Shown: one piece after another, positions 54,551 through 62,657 of the stretch
Layout of the letters: the number at the start of each line of letters is the position of its first letter
How positions within the stretch are numbered: position 1 is the stretch's first letter
Assembly: GCF_900130125.1 (NCBI RefSeq)
Contig: NZ_FQXY01000010.1
Coordinates: 1,364,001 to 1,428,000, forward strand
Source: Bacteroides congonensis
GTDB lineage: Bacteria; Bacteroidota; Bacteroidia; Bacteroidales; Bacteroidaceae
DNA length: 64,000 nucleotides
Direction of reading: 5' to 3'
Notes under the pieces: generated by a model
Told to the model about the DNA's origin: nothing
Seen by the model: only the letters and a program-made list of their open reading frames with translations
Database searches by the model: none
Translations under genes and position numbers: made by a program

Positions 54551-56344
54551 TTAATATCCCGGGTTCTGAGTCAGGTTCTTGTTCACATCTATTTCACTCA
54601 AGGGCACGGGCAATAACATATTGCGGGATTGGATATTCTCTGGAGCTCCGGGAGTTGTGATTTCCCGTTCCGTATTACTGATGAACGGGTTGTATTGCCG
54701 CCATGCCTGCATCTGCTTTACCAGGATACCGCGGCGGACGAGGTCGCACCACCTGTCGGTCGACTCGGCTACTAGTTCGCGTGCCCGTTCGTTAAGTATT
54801 TCAGTTCTGAAGGCTGTATAATCATCGCCGTATCTGTTATACTCCCAGGCAGTTCTTACTCCATCGTAGATATAACCGTATGCTCCGGGTTTCCAGTCGG
54901 GTACACATTCGTCTACTTCGGTGGCATAGTCGGTAATTAATTTACGGGGCAGTACATCCTGGTGCATAATGCCTTCATTGGCGATTCGCGAACGTTTGCG
55001 CACAAGGTTGACAGCGTCGTAAGCAGACTGTATGGAGATTCCGCTCATGTCCATTCCAGAAGAAGGTCGGTAGTCGCCGGGACCATGGTTGACTTCGTTG
55101 TATGCTTCCGCATACATCAGTAACACGTCCGCATAGCGGAGCAGAGGTTCATCCATACCGAAGTTGGTGTAATTGTATGATGAAGGGTCTGCCAACGGAT
55201 ATCGTCTGAATTTGCCGATACTCCATTGCAGCCAGTTATTGTTCTCCGTGGCCTCGCTCAGCTTCTGGTCGCCCCTTGTGTCCCAATACATCTTGTAGTC
55301 CCAGCCCCATAACGTTCCGTCGTCTTGTATGGTCATTCGTGGGCAGTTCCATAAACGGCGGATAGAGTCGCTCGGTTCATACATCATGCGGTGGTAGTCC
55401 GAACTTGAAATGTTATCCCACGAACCTCCGAGGTTCTGGTTGCCTCTGATACCGAACATCATGCCTGTCCATGTTCCCGTATCGTCACCTGTCAATCCCT
55501 GAACACACCACAAAACTTCATCCGGTGCCTTGTCCCGGGTCTTGGCATTGAATACATCCGGATAATAGTCTACCAGTTTGTAACGTCCGCCCTGAATAAC
55601 AGCACTTGAATGTTCGAGTGACTTCTCGAAATTGTCGGCTGCATTGCCTGATATTTCCTTTCCGTCGCGTTGAGCTACGCTACCCAACCATAAATATACT
55701 TTAGCCAGGAAACCATGACAGGCGTCTTTGGTCAATCTGCCGTATTGATAGCCTTTTGAAGTGTCGCCCTTATCCATTGTGTGACTGATACAGTATTCGA
55801 AATCCTCTATGATTTGCCGGAATACTTCTTTCTGCGGAGTGCGTGTCACCTCCAGTCCGTCAAGAGATTTGGTATCGGTCAATACCAGCGGTACATCACC
55901 AAACCACCTGACAAGGTCGAAATACAGGAAAGCACGGATGCCATGTGCCTGTCCGACATATCTTTCCCAGTTGTTGATTTTCTCTTTATTGGCAGTCACG
56001 TTGTCTATCACCGAGTTGCAGTCTTTAATCACTGCATAGTGATTTTGCCACATACCGGCGATATAAGTGTTTTCAGAACCGTATGTGAAGTTACTTAGTC
56101 CGCTTGCTTCGTCCCAGCTTGCGCGTTTCAGCAGGTCGTTGGGGATTTGCTTGATATTATATCCCGTCACCCACGAGTCGGATAATCTGCGGTAAACACC
56201 GTTGATGGCTTGTCGCGCATCGGATTCACTGTTGTAGAAATTACCTGTTGTCAGTCTGCCTTTGGGGTCTTCTTCCAGAAAATCGGAGCAGCCACAAATG
56301 TTCAGGCATACAAGCATTGCAATTAATATGTTAAACTTATTCAT
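54551..56344 (-). CDS. SusD-like glycan-binding lipoprotein, second locus
   Basis: The 597-residue lipoprotein has lipobox ICGC (Cys19) then SDFLEEDPKGRL, a typical RagB/SusD start. The helical N-terminal half (NFYNSESDARQAINGVYRRL; YVGQAHGIRAFLYFDLVRWFGDVPLV) and the RagB/SusD C-terminal half (ILNERARELVAESTDRWCDLVRRG; LLPVPLSEIDVNKNLTQNPGY) are both clear. It caps the SusC transporter encoded 18 nt upstream. Confidence 0.95.
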   Translation of the reverse strand: MNKFNILIAMLVCLNICGCSDFLEEDPKGRLTTGNFYNSESDARQAINGVYRRLSDSWVTGYNIKQIPNDLLKRASWDEASGLSNFTYGSENTYIAGMWQNHYAVIKDCNSVIDNVTANKEKINNWERYVGQAHGIRAFLYFDLVRWFGDVPLVLTDTKSLDGLEVTRTPQKEVFRQIIEDFEYCISHTMDKGDTSKGYQYGRLTKDACHGFLAKVYLWLGSVAQRDGKEISGNAADNFEKSLEHSSAVIQGGRYKLVDYYPDVFNAKTRDKAPDEVLWCVQGLTGDDTGTWTGMMFGIRGNQNLGGSWDNISSSDYHRMMYEPSDSIRRLWNCPRMTIQDDGTLWGWDYKMYWDTRGDQKLSEATENNNWLQWSIGKFRRYPLADPSSYNYTNFGMDEPLLRYADVLLMYAEAYNEVNHGPGDYRPSSGMDMSGISIQSAYDAVNLVRKRSRIANEGIMHQDVLPRKLITDYATEVDECVPDWKPGAYGYIYDGVRTAWEYNRYGDDYTAFRTEILNERARELVAESTDRWCDLVRRGILVKQMQAWRQYNPFISNTEREITTPGAPENIQSRNMLLPVPLSEIDVNKNLTQNPGY

Positions 56345-56362
56345 GTACTTGTTCTTTTATGA

Positions 56363-59300
56363 TTAAAACCCTAGTTCGATTGAAAGCGAGAAGGAGCGTG
56401 GTCTCGGGTACGGGCTCATGTCGAGTCCGGGAGCCAGACGGGCTACTGTTCCGTAACCGGTATTTGCTTCGGGGTCGAAGCCGGAGTAACGGGTCCAGAG
56501 CCATAAGTTCGTTCCGGTCAGTGCTATGCGCATTTTGGAGAGTCCCATTTTGCCGGTTAGTTTGGCAGGGAAGTTATAGCCCAGAGTCAGGGTTTGCAAC
56601 CGTAAGAATGAACCGTCTTCTACAAGGTCGCTTCTAAGTACGCTTTCTCCCCATGTACCTCTGCCGTACAAAGGATAATTGTGATCAGGAGTGTTGGCAG
56701 ACCATACATCTTTATAGACACTTTTCAGTACATTATTGATGCTGGTCGTGCCTACGAGGTAATATGCGTTGCCGTTAACCACGTCATTGCCGTATGACCA
56801 TCGGAAGAAGGCATACAAATCAAAACCTTTATAAGAGAATGTATTTCCGATTCCTCCTGTATGCTTGGGGTTAACGTCCGCAATGGGGGTGCGGTCGTTC
56901 GAGTCAATCACACCGTCCTTATTTACGTCGACCACTTTGAGCTGTCCCAACCCGAGGTTAGGACCGGGATAACCGTTGATGACTTCGGCGTCATTGTTGT
57001 AGGTTCCGTCGCTGATATAACCGTAGTATATACCTACCGGCATGCCCACTCTGAGCAAGACGTCACTGGTGATTTTGGCATTAATCCCCCTGTCATAGAA
57101 TTGTTGGTACTGCCCTTTGTCCAATGACAGAATCTTATTCTTGTAGAAGGAGATGTTGAAGTCCGTCGACCAGTTGAAAGCGCCTTTCAGCCAGTTTGCG
57201 TTGATGGCGAATTCCATACCTTTGTTCTCCATCGAACCTGCGTTTTTCCAGGCTTTGGTATAACCGGAGGTGGAAGGTATATTTACTTGCAGTAACATGT
57301 CGTCAATCCTTTTGTAGTAAAAGTCTGCTGTGATGGAGAAACGGTTGTCCAATACTCCGAAATCAAATCCGATGTTGTACTGTTTCTGGCTTTCCCATTT
57401 CAGGTCGTCATTGGTGACATTGGAAGGGTAGCGACCGATTTCTATCGAGCTTCCGTTCATTACTACTTTGTTATTCTCCAACTGAGACAGAGATTGGTAA
57501 GAGGGTATCTGATTGTTGCCTGTCATACCGAAACTGGTACGTACCCTTAAATTGGATATAAAATCAAACTTCTTGATGAATTCTTCTTCGGAAGCGCGCC
57601 ATGCCACACTGACGGCAGGGAAATATCCGTATTTGTTATTGATTCCGAACTTGGATGAACCATCGACACGCAAGGAGGCATTTAATACATACTTATTGTC
57701 GAAGGTATAGGTTCCTCTACTGATATATGAAATCATCTGGTTGCTGTCATACGTATATTTGGGAGCGTAAGTAACCAGCCCTTTGTCTATTCCCCATATA
57801 CCGACAGCCATATCCTCAAAGTTTGTCGATTTGTTGTAGATGTCTTTCATCGACCATTTGCTGGCTTCGAAGGCTCCCATTAATGAGAAAGAGTGCTTCT
57901 TTATGTTTTTGGCATATTGCAGGCGTGCTTCGTACACCCAACTGTTTTCTTCCCGGTTGCTGATTTCCATACGGCCCCTTTCCGATTGCCCGTACCATGT
58001 GTCCGAGCCCCAGAGCTTGTCTTGGTTCATAGAATATTGGCGGTAGGAAGCACTGGTGCTGAACGTCAGGTCTTTCAATATCTTGTAGTTGAAGTAGATA
58101 TTGCCGTTTAGTTCACTGTATCGGTTATTTATGTCGACCTGCTCCACTGCTACCAGTGGGCTCATGATATTGACGTTGCTGTAATTCATGATATCTGCCA
58201 GTCCCGGATAAAACAGGAAAGGGGAAATTTGCAAGGCATTGAGGATAACTCCCGACTGTGACCAGTCGCTGACCGGATTCTTGTCCTTGGACGTAGAATA
58301 AGATAAATTAATTCCGATATTGATTTTGGAATTGACCTCCTGATTCAAGTTCAGGCGTGAGGTGAAACGGTCGAATGCGGAGCGTTTGATAATTCCCGTA
58401 TTGTTCAGGTATCCGAGGGAGAGCATGTAAGTTGTCCCTTTTGTTCCGCCGGATATACTTGCGTTTGCTTCATATTTCCTGGCTGTCCGGGTAATTTCAT
58501 CCATCCAATTGTGTACGGACGGGTCGCTCCAACCTTTGTTGTCAATCACGTTTTGCCAGAAATTGATGAGGTTCGGACTATCGTATGTTCCGTAATCAAG
58601 CATTTTCTTTGCGTACTCTTCCGGAGATAATACTTCCAGCGGAATATTGGGATTCATATCCAAACCTCCTGTCAGGCTGAACGAGAATTTAGGTTTGGTA
58701 GAGGCTGCTCCCCGTTTGGTGGTGATGATGACAACGCCATTGGCTCCTTTAGCTCCATAAATGGCTGCTGCCGCTGCGTCCTTCAATATTTCCATTGATT
58801 CGATATCGTTCGGATTCAGTCCTAACAAAGGGTTGTTTACCGTTTCGGTATCTTCATTCGTAATTTGTTGGGTTGGCATAGAGACGCCGTCGATTACAAA
58901 CAGAGGTTGGGTTCCGCCTGTGATGGAGTTGACACCTCTGATTCTGAAAGTCATTCCGCTTGATAGTGAGCCGTCTGTCGGGATAATCTGTACACCGCTG
59001 ATTTTGCCTTGCAGTGCTTGCAGGGTCTGTGCCGAACTGCTTTGGGCAATATCCTTTATGTTGACTGATGCTACGGCGGTTGCGATATCGCTTTTTCGCT
59101 GGCTGCCGTATCCTACGACAACTACCTCGTCCATCTCTGTCACCGACGGGTCAAGAACTATATTGAACCTGCGGTTTTTTCCGATAGCCACGGTTTTGGG
59201 CTTATATCCCAGATAACCGATGACAATCTTTTCGGAAGGAAGCGCTTTTATTGTGAACTTTCCTTCTAAATCTGTAATTACGGCGTTGGTAGTGCCTTCG

Positions 59301-59434
59301 ATATTTACCGTAGCACCGATCAGAGGTTCGCTCTTCTCATCCAACACTTGCCCTGAAATAGTTACTTGCTGTGCTAATACTACTGTCATGTGGAGCATTA
59401 GGAACAATGTGCTTAATAGTACCTTTCTCTTCAT
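56363..59434 (-). CDS. SusC-like TonB-dependent transporter, second locus
   Basis: The start at 59434 yields 1023 residues with a clean signal (MKRKVLLSTLFLMLHMTVVLAQ); the in-frame ATG at 59494 would add 20 residues and hide the signal. A carboxypeptidase-regulatory-like domain (VTISGQVLDEKSEPLIGATV), TonB-box region (DEVVVVGYGSQ), plug with FRIRGVNSITGG and LKDAAAAAIYGAKGANGV, and a barrel ending SLSIELGF follow. First gene of the minus-strand operon SusC-SusD-SGBP-HTCS-GH31-DUF4832. No perfect TAnnTTTG box was found in the 200 nt upstream, and the element of the first locus is absent there. Confidence 0.95.
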   Translation of the reverse strand: MKRKVLLSTLFLMLHMTVVLAQQVTISGQVLDEKSEPLIGATVNIEGTTNAVITDLEGKFTIKALPSEKIVIGYLGYKPKTVAIGKNRRFNIVLDPSVTEMDEVVVVGYGSQRKSDIATAVASVNIKDIAQSSSAQTLQALQGKISGVQIIPTDGSLSSGMTFRIRGVNSITGGTQPLFVIDGVSMPTQQITNEDTETVNNPLLGLNPNDIESMEILKDAAAAAIYGAKGANGVVIITTKRGAASTKPKFSFSLTGGLDMNPNIPLEVLSPEEYAKKMLDYGTYDSPNLINFWQNVIDNKGWSDPSVHNWMDEITRTARKYEANASISGGTKGTTYMLSLGYLNNTGIIKRSAFDRFTSRLNLNQEVNSKINIGINLSYSTSKDKNPVSDWSQSGVILNALQISPFLFYPGLADIMNYSNVNIMSPLVAVEQVDINNRYSELNGNIYFNYKILKDLTFSTSASYRQYSMNQDKLWGSDTWYGQSERGRMEISNREENSWVYEARLQYAKNIKKHSFSLMGAFEASKWSMKDIYNKSTNFEDMAVGIWGIDKGLVTYAPKYTYDSNQMISYISRGTYTFDNKYVLNASLRVDGSSKFGINNKYGYFPAVSVAWRASEEEFIKKFDFISNLRVRTSFGMTGNNQIPSYQSLSQLENNKVVMNGSSIEIGRYPSNVTNDDLKWESQKQYNIGFDFGVLDNRFSITADFYYKRIDDMLLQVNIPSTSGYTKAWKNAGSMENKGMEFAINANWLKGAFNWSTDFNISFYKNKILSLDKGQYQQFYDRGINAKITSDVLLRVGMPVGIYYGYISDGTYNNDAEVINGYPGPNLGLGQLKVVDVNKDGVIDSNDRTPIADVNPKHTGGIGNTFSYKGFDLYAFFRWSYGNDVVNGNAYYLVGTTSINNVLKSVYKDVWSANTPDHNYPLYGRGTWGESVLRSDLVEDGSFLRLQTLTLGYNFPAKLTGKMGLSKMRIALTGTNLWLWTRYSGFDPEANTGYGTVARLAPGLDMSPYPRPRSFSLSIELGF

Positions 59435-60220
59435 AGTGCAGATATTAAAGTTTATAATAAGAATAAATACAAATAGACTTAAATGGTGATGCAAATAAAG
59501 CGATTTATAATATTCGGGCTTTGACTTATAGTACTTTTCTCTTTACCAAATTACAAACTTCTCTTTTAAATTATCTGCGTACGCCTTAAAATTAGGGGAG
59601 AGGAGTGCTGATTTATAAATAGTCCGGAAAAAGACCAGATATGAAAAATTGTATATTCAATCATTCTATTTTCTGAAATATACGATCCGGAATAGGCCTG
59701 AAGGAAAAAAATCGAAGGATTTGGCACTGATAAGTTTGCAGATGTTGCTATATTGGATTGTTTCCTGTTAATGTGTCGCTCTTTTGCTGGTTATTGGTGC
59801 TTGTGGAAAGGAATATTGAGGGTTCTGTTTGAAAATGATGATGCCGGTTATTTCTTGCTCTTATGCCAACTAGGGTAAATAATGCTTCAAATAGGTGTTT
59901 GAAACCCTTCTTTATCGTGTCCGGATTGTTTCTTGCCTTGAAACATTTTGTTCCTCACCGGGGAACACTTCGTTTCATTACGGGAAACACTTTGTACCTC
60001 ACTGGGAAACAATCCGGAAAACGGCTGTTTTATGCATATCCGTCTTGTTTATATGCATAAAAGGCTAAGTAATAGTATATATATTCGTTGTTTTATACAC
60101 TATTTCTTCTCTTAGTGAGAATTTTACAATCCCGGTTGTGATGAGAATCTTAAAAATAGAACTTTTTACGGACTTATCGGTTTCATCTATCACCGCATAG
60201 AATTATTCGATTGGACATTT
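59435..60220. other. Long intergenic region between SusC and ahpC
   Basis: No convincing gene lies here. An open frame at 59863-60060 (65 codons) is built partly from the degenerate repeats at 59946-60011 and has no recognisable domain. The left part must contain the control region of the second SusCD operon on the minus strand, but I could not place a -7 box in it. Confidence 0.5.
59946..60011. repeat. Three degenerate 22-23-bp tandem repeats
   Basis: Three successive units end alike: CCGGGGAACAC (to 59968), ACGGGAAACAC (to 59990) and ACTGGGAAACAA (to 60011), each opening with a TTTGTTCCTCA- or TTCGTTTCATT-like block. Length and decay vary. This resembles the GGGAAACA-type intergenic repeat seen in Bacteroides genomes (from memory). 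Confidence 0.55.
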
Positions 60221-60252
60221 TTTGCAAGGCGGGACTTCTGCTTTTATCTTTG
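60221..60252 (+). promoter_or_regulatory. Promoter of ahpC
   Basis: The -33 TTTG (60221-60224) and -7 TATCTTTG (60245-60252) are 20 nt apart, the normal Bacteroides arrangement. The transcript would start near 60259, leaving a leader of about 70 nt. OxyR control is expected from family knowledge; no operator was identified. Confidence 0.75.
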
Positions 60253-60330
60253 CATCAGAAACAAGAAACAAAACGAAGTTTCTGATGTTATAAGTCAAAT
60301 CAATTAATAACAATAAAAGCAATAAAGATT

Positions 60331-60897
60331 ATGGAACCAATTTTAAATTCTCAACTTCCTGAATTCAGTGTTCAGGCTTTTCACAACGGAGCTTTCAAGA
60401 CTGTAACCAACAATGACCTGAAAGGTAAATGGGCGATTCTGTTCTTCTATCCTGCCGACTTTACTTTCGTATGTCCTACCGAATTGGTGGATATGGCTGA
60501 AAAGTACGATCAGTTCAAATCGATGGGCGTAGAAATCTATTCGGTAAGCACTGACTCTCACTTCGTACACAAAGCTTGGCATGATGCTTCTGAAAGTATC
60601 CGCAAGATCCAATACCCGATGTTGGCAGACCCGACCGGCGCTTTGAGCCGTGCGTTGGGTGTCTATATCGAAGAAGAAGGTATGGCTTACCGTGGTACAT
60701 TTGTTGTCAACCCGGAAGGAAAGATTAAAGTGGTGGAATTGAATGATAACAACATTGGCCGTGATGCGAGCGAACTGCTTCGTAAGGTAGAAGCTGCACA
60801 GTTTGTAGCCAGCCATGACGGGGAAGTTTGTCCGGCCAAATGGAAGAAGGGTGAATCTACCCTGAAACCAAGCATCGACCTGGTAGGTAAGATTTGA
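60331..60897 (+). CDS. ahpC: Alkyl hydroperoxide reductase subunit C (2-Cys peroxiredoxin)
   Basis: The 188-residue cytoplasmic protein is a typical AhpC: peroxidatic Cys48 in FYPADFTFVCPTE, resolving Cys167 in GEVCPAKW, and the YF-type C-terminal region replaced here by LKPSIDLVGKI. It reduces hydrogen peroxide and organic hydroperoxides and is re-reduced by AhpF, encoded downstream. Its own -33/-7 promoter lies upstream, and a terminator-like hairpin follows the stop, so ahpC is probably made in excess over ahpF. Full family length, nothing missing. Confidence 0.97.
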   Translation: MEPILNSQLPEFSVQAFHNGAFKTVTNNDLKGKWAILFFYPADFTFVCPTELVDMAEKYDQFKSMGVEIYSVSTDSHFVHKAWHDASESIRKIQYPMLADPTGALSRALGVYIEEEGMAYRGTFVVNPEGKIKVVELNDNNIGRDASELLRKVEAAQFVASHDGEVCPAKWKKGESTLKPSIDLVGKI

Positions 60898-60923
60898 TAG
60901 ATCTTTGATAATGATGATGATGG

Positions 60924-60960
60924 AAGGCCGGTAACGGGAAACGCTGCCGGCCTTTCTTTT
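60924..60960 (+). terminator. Leaky terminator between ahpC and ahpF
   Basis: AAGGCCGG (60924-60931) pairs with CCGGCCTT (60947-60954), followed by TCTTTT. The hairpin sits 26 nt after ahpC and 29 nt before ahpF. Because no separate promoter for ahpF is seen, partial readthrough is likely. Confidence 0.75.
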
Positions 60961-60983
60961 CAAAAAACGAAAGGAGAACAGGT

Positions 60984-62534
60984 ATGTTAGAATCTGCATT
61001 AAAAGAACAACTGAAGGGTATATTTGCCGGACTGGAGGCGAATTTTACTTTTGATATATCGGTATCATCCAGTCATGAGAATAGAACTGAATTGTTAGAA
61101 CTGCTGGGAGATGTAGCGGATTGTTCCGACCACATCACTTGTGAGGTGAATGAAGGAGGCGGGCTGAAATTTACTTTGTTGAAGAACGGCGACCGTACAG
61201 GAATAACCTTCCGTGGGATTCCCAACGGACATGAGTTCACTTCGCTGTTACTGGCTATCCTAAACTTGGACGGCAAAGGGAAGAACTTCCCCGATGAGGC
61301 TGTCTGCAACCGGGTGAAAGCACTGAAAGGCCCGATACATTTGGTGACTTACGTCTCACTGACTTGTACGAACTGTCCTGACGTAGTACAGGCTCTCAAT
61401 GCTATGACTACGCTGAATCCTTCCATCACCCATGAGATGGTAGACGGTGCGCTTTATCAGGATGAAGTGGATGCATTGAAGATACAGGGAGTTCCTTCTG
61501 TCTTTGCAGATGGCAAACTGCTTCATGTAGGTCGTGGCGAATTTGGTGAGCTACTTGCGAAACTGGAAGAACAATACGGTATTGATGAAACCAAAGCAGA
61601 AACGGAAGTAAAGGAATATGATGTGATTGTAGCCGGTGGAGGCCCCGCAGGAGTATCGGCAGCTATTTATTCTGCCCGTAAAGGATTGCGTGTGGCTATT
61701 GTAGCCGAGCGTGTTGGCGGACAGGTGAAGGAAACAGTTGGCATCGAGAACTTAATCTCTGTACCCGAGACAACAGGAAACGAGCTTGCCGACAATCTGA
61801 AAACTCATTTATTGCGTTATCCCGTAGATTTACTTGAACATCGTAAAGTGGAAAAGGTGGAAGTTATGGGAAAACAAAAGCTGGTCACTACTTCTGTCGG
61901 CGAAAAGTTCCTGACTCCGGCCTTGATTATTGCAACCGGTGCGAGTTGGCGCAAACTGAACGTTCCGGGAGAAGCGGAATATATAGGTCGCGGCGTTGCT
62001 TTCTGCCCTCACTGTGACGGGCCGTTTTATAAAGGAAAACATGTAGCGGTAGTCGGCGGAGGAAATTCCGGTATCGAAGCAGCTATAGATTTGGCAGGTA
62101 TCTGCTCTAAAGTTACTGTCTTTGAGTTTATGGATGAACTGAAAGCTGATAATGTACTTCAGGAACGACTAAAATCATTGCCGAACGTAGAGGTTTTTGT
62201 AAGTTCTCAAACTACGGAAGTGATAGGAAACGGTGATAAACTGACTGCCCTGCGCATCAAAGACCGTAAAACAGAAGAAGAACGTCTCTTTGAACTGGAT
62301 GGTGTGTTTGTACAAATCGGACTTTCTGCGAATAGCAGTGTATTCCGTGAAGTGGTGGAAACCAATCGCCCGGGTGAAATTGTGATTGATGCACATTGCC
62401 GTACTAATGTGACGGGTATCTATGCAGCCGGAGATGTTTCGACCGTACCATATAAGCAAATCATTATCTCTATGGGAGAAGGAGCGAAAGCTGCGCTTTC
62501 CGCATTTGATGATAGGGTGCGGGGTATTATTTGA
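60984..62534 (+). CDS. ahpF: Alkyl hydroperoxide reductase subunit F (peroxiredoxin reductase)
   Basis: The 516-residue flavoprotein has the AhpF layout: N-terminal tandem thioredoxin-like domain with Cys128 and Cys131 in LTCTNCPD, FAD-binding VAGGGPAGVSA (217-227), active-site Cys341 and Cys344 in FCPHCDGPF, NAD(P)H-binding VGGGNSGIEA (357-366) and a second FAD motif GIYAAGDVSTVPYKQ. It passes electrons from NADH through FAD and two disulfides to AhpC. It is 86 nt after ahpC, across a terminator-like hairpin. Full length. Confidence 0.97.
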   Translation: MLESALKEQLKGIFAGLEANFTFDISVSSSHENRTELLELLGDVADCSDHITCEVNEGGGLKFTLLKNGDRTGITFRGIPNGHEFTSLLLAILNLDGKGKNFPDEAVCNRVKALKGPIHLVTYVSLTCTNCPDVVQALNAMTTLNPSITHEMVDGALYQDEVDALKIQGVPSVFADGKLLHVGRGEFGELLAKLEEQYGIDETKAETEVKEYDVIVAGGGPAGVSAAIYSARKGLRVAIVAERVGGQVKETVGIENLISVPETTGNELADNLKTHLLRYPVDLLEHRKVEKVEVMGKQKLVTTSVGEKFLTPALIIATGASWRKLNVPGEAEYIGRGVAFCPHCDGPFYKGKHVAVVGGGNSGIEAAIDLAGICSKVTVFEFMDELKADNVLQERLKSLPNVEVFVSSQTTEVIGNGDKLTALRIKDRKTEEERLFELDGVFVQIGLSANSSVFREVVETNRPGEIVIDAHCRTNVTGIYAAGDVSTVPYKQIIISMGEGAKAALSAFDDRVRGII

Positions 62535-62598
62535 AACTTGCAGATATAATAGTCACACACAAACAATTCATGGTAAAAGCTGCAAAGGTATGGACACA

Positions 62599-62606
62599 TA
62601 TCTTTG
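62599..62606 (+). promoter_or_regulatory. -7 box upstream of the phosphatase fusion gene
   Basis: TATCTTTG fits TAnnTTTG and lies 51 nt before the ATG at 62658. No TTTG occurs at the expected -33 position. Confidence 0.45.
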
Positions 62607-62657
62607 CGGCCTTTTGTTTTTTCACTACCTTTGAGCCGCTTAACATTAACCCCAAAA

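Noticed and set aside
59435..59494. Upstream start for the SusC of the second locus
   Set aside because: The ATG at 59434 gives a standard signal peptide; the longer form has a mixed N-terminus.
59435..59640. Copy of the first locus's element at the second SusC
   Set aside because: No recognisable half-site; the two loci appear to be separately regulated.
59946..60011. Possible small CRISPR array
   Set aside because: Only three degenerate units, directly adjoining without spacers, and no cas gene in the window.
59863..60060. 65-codon frame in the long intergenic gap
   Set aside because: Built partly on the degenerate repeats, no domain, no promoter or convincing start context.
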